From NCBI GenBank assembly GCA_050185515.1, contig JBFWZG010000002.1, positions 1 to 62,979 on the forward strand: a stretch of 62,979 nucleotides of DNA. Direction: 5' to 3'. The notes under the pieces were generated by a model that searched no databases, was not told the DNA's origin, and saw only the letters and a list, made by a program, of their open reading frames with translations. Shown piece by piece: positions 8,253 to 16,337 of the stretch. The position numbers and the translations under genes are program-made. This DNA comes from JAQSWP01 sp050185515. Lineage in GTDB: Bacteria > Pseudomonadota > Alphaproteobacteria > Reyranellales > JAQSWP01. Within the stretch, counting starts at the first letter, position 1, and every line of letters begins with the position of its first letter.

Positions 8253-9371
8253 ATGATTTTCCATCGTCCGTTTTCCGTCTTGTCGATCCTCCTGGCTGTG
8301 GCCGCGGCGCCGGCTGCCGCCGAACCGCCGCGCCTGCCGGTGCTGGTGCCGATTACCGGCTTCCTGGCGCTGGAAGGCACCAGCCAGCGCAACGGAGCCT
8401 TGCTGGCGCTGGAACGAAGCAGCCTGTCGCCGGCGCCGACCGCCGAGGTGATCGATACCGGCGTCACGCCGGAGGGCGCCATCACCGCCTTCGAGCGAGC
8501 CATGAGCGGTGGCGCCGCGCCGGCGGTCGTGGCGCCGATGCTGGGCACCCAGATGCTGGCCCTGCTGCCGCTGGCCGAGCGCGAGAAGGTGCCGCTGGTC
8601 ACCGTTTCCGGCACGGCGAAGATCACCGAACTGGACAATCCCTGGGTGTTCCGTTTCTTCCCCGGCGACGACGTAGTCAAGGTCGCCCAGGCGCGCTACG
8701 CCGTCGAGAAACTCGGTGCGCGCAAGCCCGCCCTGCTCTACCAGACGACTGCCTACGGCCAGAGCGGCCGCCAGCACCTCGCCGACCAGTTCGCGCGGCT
8801 GGGCGCACCGCTGGTGTTCGAGGAAGGGCTGGCGCCGACGGTCAAGGACGCGCTGCCGGCGCTGGTCAAGGCACAGGCCGCGGGCGCGGACGCGCTGATC
8901 CTGCATCTGCACGCCCCCAGCACGGCGCTCGCCATCGCCCAGGCGCGGGCGCAGGGCATCGATCTTCCCATCGTCGCCGGTTCGGCCATGCACCAGCCGG
9001 CGACCGCCGCCCTGCTTAGCCCGCGCGATCTGGCCGGCGTCTGCGCCGAAACCGCGTCGTCGCCGATCTCCGCGGGCGATCCGGCGATGACGGATTTCGC
9101 CGCCGCCTACCGCAAGCGTTTCGGCACCGAGCCGGACGCCTTCGCCGTGGCGCAGTACGACGGCGCGATGATGGTGCTGGCCGCGCTTCAGGCCGGGGCG
9201 AGCCGACCCGGGGAAGTTCGCGCCTGGCTCGCCAGCCAATCGCACCAGGGTCTGGCCATGCGCTACCGTTCCGACGGCAAGGGAAACATGGCGCACGATG
9301 CGGCGATCGTCTGCTACGACGGCAAGAGCCGCGTTCCCGCCATCGTCCAGCGCTATACCGGCACACCCTGA
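8253..9371 (+). CDS. LIV-type ABC transporter periplasmic binding protein under TPP riboswitch
   Basis: A 372-residue type I periplasmic binding protein (Peripla_BP_6/LivJ-like). Residues 1-21 are a signal peptide ending AAPAAAE. The mature part has LPVLVPITGFLALEG, GVTPEGAITAFERAMSGGAAPAVVAPMLG and FRFFPGDD, typical of the fold that normally binds branched-chain amino acids or amides. The start is fixed by the riboswitch: the ATG lies four bases past the aptamer. Family membership says importer receptor; the riboswitch says thiamine or a thiamine-related compound. The second is inference, but strong because TPP riboswitches almost always govern thiamine synthesis or uptake. Confidence 0.9.
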   Translation: MIFHRPFSVLSILLAVAAAPAAAEPPRLPVLVPITGFLALEGTSQRNGALLALERSSLSPAPTAEVIDTGVTPEGAITAFERAMSGGAAPAVVAPMLGTQMLALLPLAEREKVPLVTVSGTAKITELDNPWVFRFFPGDDVVKVAQARYAVEKLGARKPALLYQTTAYGQSGRQHLADQFARLGAPLVFEEGLAPTVKDALPALVKAQAAGADALILHLHAPSTALAIAQARAQGIDLPIVAGSAMHQPATAALLSPRDLAGVCAETASSPISAGDPAMTDFAAAYRKRFGTEPDAFAVAQYDGAMMVLAALQAGASRPGEVRAWLASQSHQGLAMRYRSDGKGNMAHDAAIVCYDGKSRVPAIVQRYTGTP

Positions 9372-9387
9372 GCCGATCGCCGCCGCC

Positions 9388-10260
9388 ATGCTGAGCCTGC
9401 AACTGGCGCTCAATACGCTGGCGCTGGCCGCCGCCTATGCGCTGGTGGCGCTTGGGTTCGTCATGGTGATCAACGCCGTCGGCGCGGTCAATTTCGCGCA
9501 TGGCGATCTCGTTGTCTCCGGCGGCTTCATCGCCGTGCTGTTCGCCACACTGATCGACCTGCCTGCCGTCATTCTGGCGCCGGCCGTCGTTGTCGCGGCA
9601 GGCAGCCTTGGCCTGGCGCTTTCGCTGCTTGCGTATTTTCCACTGCGGCGCGGACCGCCAGTCGGCATATACGTATCGACCATTGCCGTCGGCGTCATGC
9701 TGCAGAACGCGATCCTCAATCTCGCCGGCCCGGCGCCGCGGCGCGGACCGCCACTGCTCGACGCCGCGCCATTGCGAGTGGGCGACGTCGTGGTCTCGAG
9801 CCAGGCGCTGGCGACCATTGCGGTGGCGGCGCTGCTGCTGGCCGGCATGCAGGCCCTCCTGCACCGGACCCAGTTCGGCCGCCGCCTGCGGGCCACGGCG
9901 CAGGATCCGCTGATGGCCGAATCGATCGGCATCGACACCCGCCGCTCCATCGTCTTCTCCTTCGCCATCGCCGCCGCGCTGGCCGGCGCCGCCGGCCTGT
10001 TGCTGGCGCCGCTGCATTTCGTTTCGCCGCACGATGGGGCGGGGCTGATCCTCAAGGCCTATGTCGCCACCGTCATAGGCGGCTGGGGCCATGTGCGCGG
10101 CGCGCTGTTTGGTGCGCTGATCGTCGCCGCTTTCGAAGTGCTGGGCGCCACGCTGGTATCGCAGCCGGCCGCCGAAGCGGCACTGTACGTCGCCCTGCTG
10201 GCGATGCTGTGGCTGCGGCCGGAGGGCCTGTTCGGCGAGCCCTCGAGACGCCGCGCATGA
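9388..10260 (+). CDS. LivH-like ABC transporter permease
   Basis: A 290-residue inner-membrane permease with about eight hydrophobic helices. GAVNFAHGDLVVSGG near residue 31 is the LivH signature, and the cytoplasmic EAA-like loop is around GRRLRATAQDPLMAESIGID. It forms the channel with the LivM part of the next protein. The ATG at 9388 is 16 bases after the binding-protein stop; the longer frame would run into that gene. Its stop overlaps the start of the livMG fusion (ATGA). Substrate is inferred from the operon riboswitch to be thiamine-related. Confidence 0.92.
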   Translation: MLSLQLALNTLALAAAYALVALGFVMVINAVGAVNFAHGDLVVSGGFIAVLFATLIDLPAVILAPAVVVAAGSLGLALSLLAYFPLRRGPPVGIYVSTIAVGVMLQNAILNLAGPAPRRGPPLLDAAPLRVGDVVVSSQALATIAVAALLLAGMQALLHRTQFGRRLRATAQDPLMAESIGIDTRRSIVFSFAIAAALAGAAGLLLAPLHFVSPHDGAGLILKAYVATVIGGWGHVRGALFGALIVAAFEVLGATLVSQPAAEAALYVALLAMLWLRPEGLFGEPSRRRA

Positions 10261-11972
10261 CGTCGCCCGATCGCAGCCTGGCTTTCGATCGCGTCCTGGG
10301 CGGGGCGCTGATCTTCGCTGCCCTTGCCGCAGCCACGTTCGTGCGCGATGCCTATCTGCAGCGACTGCTGGCCGTCGCCGGCTGCTACGCCATCCTCGCG
10401 ATCGGCTACCAGCGAATTTTCGGCGAACTTGGCGTGCTGTCGCTGGCACAGGGCGCGTTCTTCGCCGTCGGGGGCTATGCTGCCGCCATCCTGTCGCTAC
10501 GCACCGGCTGGGACGGTGTGCTGTTACTGGGCGCCGCGATCGTTGCCGCGGTATTGCTGGCGGTCCTCGCCGCCCCGGCGATGCTGAAACTGGCATCGCA
10601 CTACTTTGCTCTCGCCTCTCTCGCCCTCGCCCAGCTCGTGCTGCTGGCGACCATCAATTTCGAATCCTTCACTGGCGGCAGCAACGGGCTGAGCCCTTTG
10701 CCACCCTTTGCCATGGTGGGCGTCGAACTGTCGCCGGGAACCCCGATGACACTGGCTATCTGGTCCGCCGCTGCCGCAACCGCGATCCTGTTCTGGCAGC
10801 CGGGACCGCTGGCCGCCCTGCGCCGGCTTGTCCTGCGCGAAGCGCCGCTGGCGGCACAGGCCATGGGCATCGATGCGGCGCGCTGGCGGCTGGCGGCTTT
10901 CGCCTTTGCCGCCGGTTGCGGCGGTCTTGCCGGCGGTTTCTACGTCCATGGCACCGGCGTCGCCGCACCCGACATCGCCGACTTCGGCATTGCCGTCAAT
11001 GCGCTGGCCATCACGGTGATTGGCGGACGCGGCCGGGTTGGCGGCGCCGTGCTGGGCGCTGTGCTGCTGGCGTTTCTGCCCGAAGCATTGCGCTTTCTCG
11101 GCGGCTGGCAACTGTTCGCCTGGGGTGGAGCCATGCTTGCCATGCTGATCCTTGCTCCCGACGGGCTGGCAGGACTGCTCCAGCGTTCGTTCACGAATTC
11201 CCCCGGAATACCGGATCGGACGCCGGTCAATAGCCGGATAGCGCTGGGCCAGGCCGGTACTTTGTCCGGAACCCGTCTGCGCAAGAATTTCGGGGGCGTA
11301 ACCGCGGTCGACGATATCTCGATGGATGTACGGCCGGGTGAGATCGTGGGCCTGATCGGCGGCAATGGCGCCGGCAAGACGACGTTGCTCAATCTGCTGA
11401 CCGGCTTCGAGACACCCGATACGGGATCGATCGTCTGGCGCGGTGGCGACGTCACGACGCTGGATACCAGCCGTCGCGCCCGGCTGGGCATAGGCCGCAG
11501 TTTCCAGATCGACCAGCTGCCCGGCACGCTGACCGCGCTCGATGCTGTGGCGGCCGCCGTGTGGCAGACAGGGTCGCTGCCAGCTGCCCGTGTGGCGGCA
11601 AGCACGCTGCTCCAACAGATGGGCCTTGGCGAACGCTGCGCCGAGCCGCTCGACACACTGCCACCCGCCACCAGGCGGCTGGTTGACATCGCCCGCGCCC
11701 TGGCAGCGTCGCCCGGCGTGCTGCTGCTCGACGAGCCGACGGCCGGCCTCAGCGCGACCGAGCGCGACGGGCTGGGCCGGACATTGGCAACATTGCGGGA
11801 GCAAGGACTCGGCATGGCGATCGTCGAGCACGATCTCGCCTTCCTGCTGCCACTTGTCGACCGCCTGGTTTGCCTGCGCGATGGACGGATCGTCGCCGAA
11901 GGTACGCCGGACGATCTGGCCAGCCGGCCGGACCTGCGGGATTTTTTCGCCGGTTACAGGGGCACGCCATGA
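10257..11972 (+). CDS. LivM-LivG fusion: ABC permease plus ATPase
   Basis: A 571-residue protein joining two subunits that are usually separate. Residues 1 to about 310 are a LivM-type permease (YQRIFGELGVLSLAQGAFFAVGGY; TVIGGRGRVGGAVLGA). Residues about 342-571 are a LivG-type ATPase: Walker A GGNGAGKT at 368-375, Walker B VLLLDEPTAG, switch histidine in IVEHD. The ABC signature reads LPPATRRLVDIARAL instead of the usual LS(G/Y)G(E/Q)Q pattern, so this site is degenerate, and the ATPase part is about 25 residues shorter than a normal LivG. ATGA overlaps tie it to both neighbours. Confidence 0.9.
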   Translation: MTSPDRSLAFDRVLGGALIFAALAAATFVRDAYLQRLLAVAGCYAILAIGYQRIFGELGVLSLAQGAFFAVGGYAAAILSLRTGWDGVLLLGAAIVAAVLLAVLAAPAMLKLASHYFALASLALAQLVLLATINFESFTGGSNGLSPLPPFAMVGVELSPGTPMTLAIWSAAAATAILFWQPGPLAALRRLVLREAPLAAQAMGIDAARWRLAAFAFAAGCGGLAGGFYVHGTGVAAPDIADFGIAVNALAITVIGGRGRVGGAVLGAVLLAFLPEALRFLGGWQLFAWGGAMLAMLILAPDGLAGLLQRSFTNSPGIPDRTPVNSRIALGQAGTLSGTRLRKNFGGVTAVDDISMDVRPGEIVGLIGGNGAGKTTLLNLLTGFETPDTGSIVWRGGDVTTLDTSRRARLGIGRSFQIDQLPGTLTALDAVAAAVWQTGSLPAARVAASTLLQQMGLGERCAEPLDTLPPATRRLVDIARALAASPGVLLLDEPTAGLSATERDGLGRTLATLREQGLGMAIVEHDLAFLLPLVDRLVCLRDGRIVAEGTPDDLASRPDLRDFFAGYRGTP

Positions 11973-12607
11973 GCGCCGGGCTGCTGCGCGTCCGCAATCT
12001 GCGCGCCTGGCGCGGCGCGGCGACGGTTTTGCAGGGCGTCGACCTCGACGTCGCCGTCAGCGAGGCGGTCGCCATTGTCGGGCCGAACGGCGCCGGCAAA
12101 TCGTCACTGGCGTTGGCTATCGCCGGCCATCTGCGCAGCGCCGGCGAAATCGTCTTCGACGGCGCCAGTGTGCAGAACCTGCCGGCGTATCGCCGGGCCA
12201 GGCTTGGCATCGGATTGTGTCCGGAGGGGCGGCGCATGTTTCCGGCCATGACGGTCGCCGACAGCCTGCTGGTCGGCGCTCCGGTGGCCGATCGGACACT
12301 GCTGCGGACCATGCTCAGCCTGTTCCCCGAACTGGAGCGGCGCCTCGACGCGCCTGCCTGGCAGCTCTCCGGCGGCGAGCAGCAGATGCTGGCGCTGGGG
12401 CGCGCCTTGATGGGGCGACCGCGCCTGTTGATGCTCGACGAACCGTTCCTCGGCCTGTCGCCCGCCGCAAGCCAGCGCCTCGCCGATGCGCTGCGCGGCG
12501 TTGCCCGGCAAGGCGTTTCGCTGCTGCTTGCCGACCAGGATGCGCAACGCGCCGAAAGCCTCTGTTGTCGCTCGATTTTTCTCGATCGCGGCACGATCAA
12601 GGCCTGA
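11969..12607 (+). CDS. LivF-like ABC transporter ATPase
   Basis: A 212-residue cytoplasmic ATPase. It has Walker A GPNGAGKS, signature LSGGEQQMLALGRAL, Walker B LLMLDEPFLGLSP and an EQN-type position reading ADQDA. It is some 20 residues shorter than a typical LivF but keeps all catalytic motifs. With the ABC half of the fusion protein it should form the ATPase pair, and its consensus LSGGE may compensate for the degenerate signature of its partner. It is the last gene of the riboswitch operon; pyrE follows after about 156 bases. Confidence 0.92.
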   Translation: MSAGLLRVRNLRAWRGAATVLQGVDLDVAVSEAVAIVGPNGAGKSSLALAIAGHLRSAGEIVFDGASVQNLPAYRRARLGIGLCPEGRRMFPAMTVADSLLVGAPVADRTLLRTMLSLFPELERRLDAPAWQLSGGEQQMLALGRALMGRPRLLMLDEPFLGLSPAASQRLADALRGVARQGVSLLLADQDAQRAESLCCRSIFLDRGTIKA

Positions 12608-12763
12608 ATATCTCTGTGGAAAATTCCGGGCACCTGAACGCCGTCGGATATTGCGGCGCACAATCGCCGATGGCGAATTTTTCAGCAATGTTAAGCGCTT
12701 AGCCCTCTTGCCGGACCTGGGGTTTGCCGTTAAGAACGAGCGCGCTCAGGCTTGGGGGCAATG

Positions 12764-13486
12764 ATGGCGACTAAGAAAATTACGCGCAGCAAAGTCGAGC
12801 AGGCGGCCGCCCGCGAAACGGCGAAGCTGTTGCTGGAAATCGAAGCCGTCCATTGCCGGCCTGACCAGCCCTTCATCTTCACGTCCGGCCGCGCCAGCCC
12901 GGTCTATATCGACTGTCGTAAGATCATCGGCTTCCCCGAGGCGCGCACCAAGATCATGGCGCATGCGCATAAGCTGATCGACGAGAAGATCAAGTGGTCG
13001 AAGATCGACGTCGTCGCGGGCGGCGAGACCGCCGGCATTCCCTTTGCCGCCTGGCTCGCCGACAAGGCCAAGAAGCCGATGGTCTACGTGCGCAAGCAAC
13101 CCAAGGGGTTCGGCCGCATGGCGCAGATCGAAGGCGACCTGAAAAAGAACCAGCGCGCACTGCTGGTAGAGGATCTGGCGACCGACGGCGGCAGCAAGAT
13201 CAACTTCATCGAGGCGCTGCGCAAGGCCGAGGCCAAGTGCACCGACGCCTTCGTCGTGTTCCACTACGGCATTTTCCCGCAAAGCATCGATGCGCTCGCC
13301 ATGATGGGCGTCAAGCTGCATGGTCTCGCGACCTGGTGGGACGTGCTGGAAGCGGCCGAGAAGCACAAGTATTTCGACCAGAAGGGCATCGACACGACGC
13401 GCGCCTTCCTCGAGAAGCCCGAGGAATGGTCGGCCGCCCACGGCGGCGCAAAGATGCGCCCGGCCCCGGCGGCGGCGCGGGGCTGA
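12764..13486 (+). CDS. pyrE: Orotate phosphoribosyltransferase
   Basis: A 240-residue cytoplasmic enzyme making orotidine 5'-monophosphate from orotate and PRPP in pyrimidine synthesis. The PRPP-binding loop VEDLATDGGSK is at residues 135-145; FTSGRASPVYIDCRK and VAGGETAGIPFAAWLA are further OPRT landmarks. Start: GGGGG at 12754-12758 best fits the ATG at 12764; 12761 is also possible. The lysine-rich N-terminus and the roughly 25-residue C-terminal tail after KPEEW are longer than in short OPRTs. It lies 156 bases past livF and probably has its own promoter, though read-through is possible. Confidence 0.9.
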   Translation: MATKKITRSKVEQAAARETAKLLLEIEAVHCRPDQPFIFTSGRASPVYIDCRKIIGFPEARTKIMAHAHKLIDEKIKWSKIDVVAGGETAGIPFAAWLADKAKKPMVYVRKQPKGFGRMAQIEGDLKKNQRALLVEDLATDGGSKINFIEALRKAEAKCTDAFVVFHYGIFPQSIDALAMMGVKLHGLATWWDVLEAAEKHKYFDQKGIDTTRAFLEKPEEWSAAHGGAKMRPAPAAARG

Positions 13487-13496
13487 CCGCGCGGCA

Positions 13497-14282
13497 GTGC
13501 GTTTCGCCGCCAATCTCTCCTTTCTGTTTCCCGAGATAGCGTTTCTCGAACGCTTCGCTGCCGCGCGTTCCGCCGGCTTCAAGGCGGTCGAGTTCTTCTT
13601 CCCCGAGGGCTACGAACTCGGCGAACTGGTCCAGGCTCAGAAGGACAGCGGGCTGGACATCGCGCTGATGAACCTGCCGGCCGGCGACGCCGCGGCAGGC
13701 GATCGAGGCCTTGCCTGCCTGCCCGACCGCGTGCCCGAGTTCCGCACGGCCGTCGATCGCGGTATCACGCTGGCTCGCGCCTTGCGCTGCCCCCGCCTCC
13801 ATGTCGTGGCCGGCATCGTGCCCAGGGGCAGTGACAAGGCGCGCTACCTCGATACGCTGGTCGACAACCTGCAATACGCCGCCGAACGCGCTGCTCCCCA
13901 TGGCATCGCCATGATGCTCGAGCCGATCAACAATCGGGATATTCCGGGTTTCGTGGTCAATCGCTCGTCCGAGGCCATCGAGGTGCTGGACCGCGCCGAC
14001 CGCCCGAATCTGCTGCTGCAATACGACCTCTATCACACGCAGATCATGGAAGGGGATTTGATCCCGACTTTCCAGCGCCTGTTCCACCGCATTGGCCATA
14101 TCCAGTTCGCCGACACGCCCGGCCGCCACGAACCAGGCACCGGCGAGGTCAATTTTCCCAATGTGTTCGCTGCCATCGAAAAGGCGGGTTACGGCGGCTA
14201 TATTGCGGCGGAGTACCGGCCCAGCACGGCCCGCACGGAGGACAGCCTGGCGTGGTTTCAGCCCTATCGCACAAAGCCCTGA
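13497..14282 (+). CDS. hyi: Hydroxypyruvate isomerase family protein (TIM barrel)
   Basis: A 261-residue sugar-phosphate isomerase/epimerase-type TIM barrel, close to the usual length of Hyi (about 258). VRFAANLSFLF at the N-terminus, EPINNRDIPGF, LQYDLYHTQIMEGDL and HIQFADTPGRHEPGTGE match the metal-binding and active-site strands of hydroxypyruvate isomerase, which interconverts hydroxypyruvate and tartronate semialdehyde in glyoxylate metabolism. The start is a GTG 10 bases after pyrE; the frame remains open through pyrE but that part is a shadow. No other glyoxylate gene is adjacent, so OtnI-type activity on related substrates is also possible. Confidence 0.82.
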   Translation: MRFAANLSFLFPEIAFLERFAAARSAGFKAVEFFFPEGYELGELVQAQKDSGLDIALMNLPAGDAAAGDRGLACLPDRVPEFRTAVDRGITLARALRCPRLHVVAGIVPRGSDKARYLDTLVDNLQYAAERAAPHGIAMMLEPINNRDIPGFVVNRSSEAIEVLDRADRPNLLLQYDLYHTQIMEGDLIPTFQRLFHRIGHIQFADTPGRHEPGTGEVNFPNVFAAIEKAGYGGYIAAEYRPSTARTEDSLAWFQPYRTKP

Positions 14283-15934
14283 AAGTTCTGGCCGCCGCCG
14301 TGTCGCTGGCGGTTGTCCTGCTGTTGCAGCCGCAGCAGGCCGCGGCCAAGGACGAACTGACGATCGGTACCACGCAGTATCCCTCGACACTGCATCCGAT
14401 GTTCGATTCGATGCTGGCCAAGTCGATCATTCTGGCGGCGGCGCGCCGCCCCTTCACCGCCATCGATCCGCAGTGGAGCCAGATCTGCATGCTCTGCGTC
14501 GAAGTGCCGACGCTGGAGAACGGGCTGGCGAAGCTCGAGACGCGCGACGGCAAACCCGGCATGTCGGTGACCGTCACGATCCGCGACGGCGTCAAGTGGG
14601 CCGACGGCACGCCCGTGACCAGCGCCGACGTGGTTTTCGCCTGGGAAGTCGGCAAGCACCCGCAATCGCAGGTCACCGCCGCCGAGTACTACCGGCGCAT
14701 CACCGCCATCGACGTGAAAGACGCGCGCACCTTCACCATCCACATCGACCGCCAGGTGTGGAACTTCACGATCTACATCCCCGAACCGCTGCCCGCCCAC
14801 ATCGAGAAGCCTATCTTCGACGCCGATCCGGCGCAGTATCGCAACCGCACCAAGTACGACACCGACCAGGGCAATCCCGGCCTCTATTACGGCCCCTATC
14901 GCGTGGTGTCGGCGACGCCCGGCGCCAGCGTGGTGCTGGAGACCAACCCGCACTGGAGCGGCGTCAAGCCGCATTTCAGGCGCATCACCTTTCGCACCAT
15001 CGAGAATACCGCCGCGCTTGAGGCCAATCTGCTGTCGGGCAGCGTCGACTACATTCTCGGTGAGCTCGGCCTGACGCTCGACCAGGCGCTGGCTTTCGAG
15101 AAGCGCAACCGCGACCGGTTCGACGTCGTCTACAAGCCGGGGCTCGTCTACGAGCACATCGATCTCAACCTGGAGAACCCGCTGCTGGCCGACCGGCGCG
15201 TTCGCCAGGCGCTGCTGCACGGCATCGACCGCAAGGCGATCGTCGACAAGCTGTTCCAGGGCAAGCAGCCGGTGGCGCACGGCTACATGGCGGAGAACCG
15301 GCCCGAATACGATCCGACGGCGCCGCATTACGCCTACGACCCGAAGAAGGCGGCGCAGCTTCTCGACGCAGCCGGCTTCACCACCATGAAGGACGGCTAT
15401 CGCCACAGCCCCGAGGGCAAGCGGCTGTCATTGGAACTGGCGACCACCGGCGGCAATCGCGTGCGCGAGCTGGTGCAGCAGGTGCTGCAGAGCCAGTGGA
15501 AACAGATCGGCATCGAGATCCGCCTGCGCGCCGAACCGCCCCGCGTCTTCTCCGCCACCACGCTCAGCAAGCGCGAGTTGGAAGCCATGGCCATGTACGC
15601 CTGGATCTCCTCGCCGCTGAGCGTGCCGCACTCGATGATGCATTCGACGCAGATCCCGACGGCGGAGAACGGCTGGATCGGCCAGAACTATCCCGCCTAT
15701 CGTAGCCCGCAGATGGATCGCATCGTCGAAAGCCTGGAAACCGAGCTGGACGCCGGCAAGCGCAAGGCGCTATGGGGCGAATTCCAGCGGCTCTACGCTA
15801 CCGACCTGCCGGTGCTGCCGCTGTTCTTCCGCACCGAGCCCTTCGTCATTCCCAAATGGCTGAAGGGCATCGAGCCCACCGGCCATCTCTACTCGACCAC
15901 GCTCTGGATCGAGCACTGGCGCGACGCCCGTTAA
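14252..15934 (+). CDS. Peptide/nickel-type ABC transporter substrate-binding protein (SBP_bac_5)
   Basis: A 560-residue periplasmic binding protein of the DppA/OppA family, with a signal peptide at residues 1-32 (ending QAAAKD). It carries the RDGVKWADGTPVTSADVVFAWE and LLADRRVRQALLHGIDRKAIVDKLFQG landmark segments, here longer than needed to assign the family. The GTG start lies inside the 3' end of hyi (31-base overlap) behind GGAGGA, which supports it. No permease or ATPase follows directly; a dppBC-like pair without ATPases begins at 18781 and may be its partner. Confidence 0.9.
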   Translation: MVSALSHKALKVLAAAVSLAVVLLLQPQQAAAKDELTIGTTQYPSTLHPMFDSMLAKSIILAAARRPFTAIDPQWSQICMLCVEVPTLENGLAKLETRDGKPGMSVTVTIRDGVKWADGTPVTSADVVFAWEVGKHPQSQVTAAEYYRRITAIDVKDARTFTIHIDRQVWNFTIYIPEPLPAHIEKPIFDADPAQYRNRTKYDTDQGNPGLYYGPYRVVSATPGASVVLETNPHWSGVKPHFRRITFRTIENTAALEANLLSGSVDYILGELGLTLDQALAFEKRNRDRFDVVYKPGLVYEHIDLNLENPLLADRRVRQALLHGIDRKAIVDKLFQGKQPVAHGYMAENRPEYDPTAPHYAYDPKKAAQLLDAAGFTTMKDGYRHSPEGKRLSLELATTGGNRVRELVQQVLQSQWKQIGIEIRLRAEPPRVFSATTLSKRELEAMAMYAWISSPLSVPHSMMHSTQIPTAENGWIGQNYPAYRSPQMDRIVESLETELDAGKRKALWGEFQRLYATDLPVLPLFFRTEPFVIPKWLKGIEPTGHLYSTTLWIEHWRDAR

Positions 15935-15950
15935 GCCGCCGCGACAGCCG

Positions 15951-16337
15951 ATGCACTACGCCGCAGCCGTCACGCTGATCGCCGCCCTGCTCTATGCCGG
16001 CAGCATTCTGCTGGTCGGCTGGGCGCGCTGGCGGCACGGCATCGACGCGCCATCGGTTACCGGCCATCCCGCCTTCGAACGTGCCCACCGGGTACAGACC
16101 AACACGCTGGAGCAGATGCCGATCTTTCTGCCCTCGCTGTGGCTGGCCTCATGGCTCCACTCCGACGAGGTCGCGGGCGCGATCGGCCTGCTGTTCATTG
16201 GCTTCCGCGTGCTCTATGCCGTGCTCTACCTGCGCGACAGCGAAAGGCGCGGCTGGGGCTATGCGCCAGGGGCGTTCTGCATGCTGGCTCTTTGGATTCT
16301 GGCCGTCTGGGGATTGGCCGAACGCACGACCATCTAG
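15951..16337 (+). CDS. MAPEG family membrane protein
   Basis: A 128-residue protein with four hydrophobic helices. The segment FERAHRVQTNTLEQMPIFLPSLW is the MAPEG signature (membrane-associated proteins in eicosanoid and glutathione metabolism). Bacterial members are mostly uncharacterised; some have glutathione transferase or peroxidase activity. It begins 16 bases after the binding-protein stop and its stop overlaps that of the convergent sulfatase gene. Confidence 0.85.
   Translation: MHYAAAVTLIAALLYAGSILLVGWARWRHGIDAPSVTGHPAFERAHRVQTNTLEQMPIFLPSLWLASWLHSDEVAGAIGLLFIGFRVLYAVLYLRDSERRGWGYAPGAFCMLALWILAVWGLAERTTI

Noticed and set aside
7475..8680. 401-residue version of the ECF sigma factor
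   Set aside because: The extra N-terminus reads backward through the TPP riboswitch and the binding-protein gene; ECF factors are about 180 residues.
12608..12763. Possible attenuator or second riboswitch ahead of pyrE
   Set aside because: No conserved aptamer block and no terminator-like hairpin with T-run could be found.
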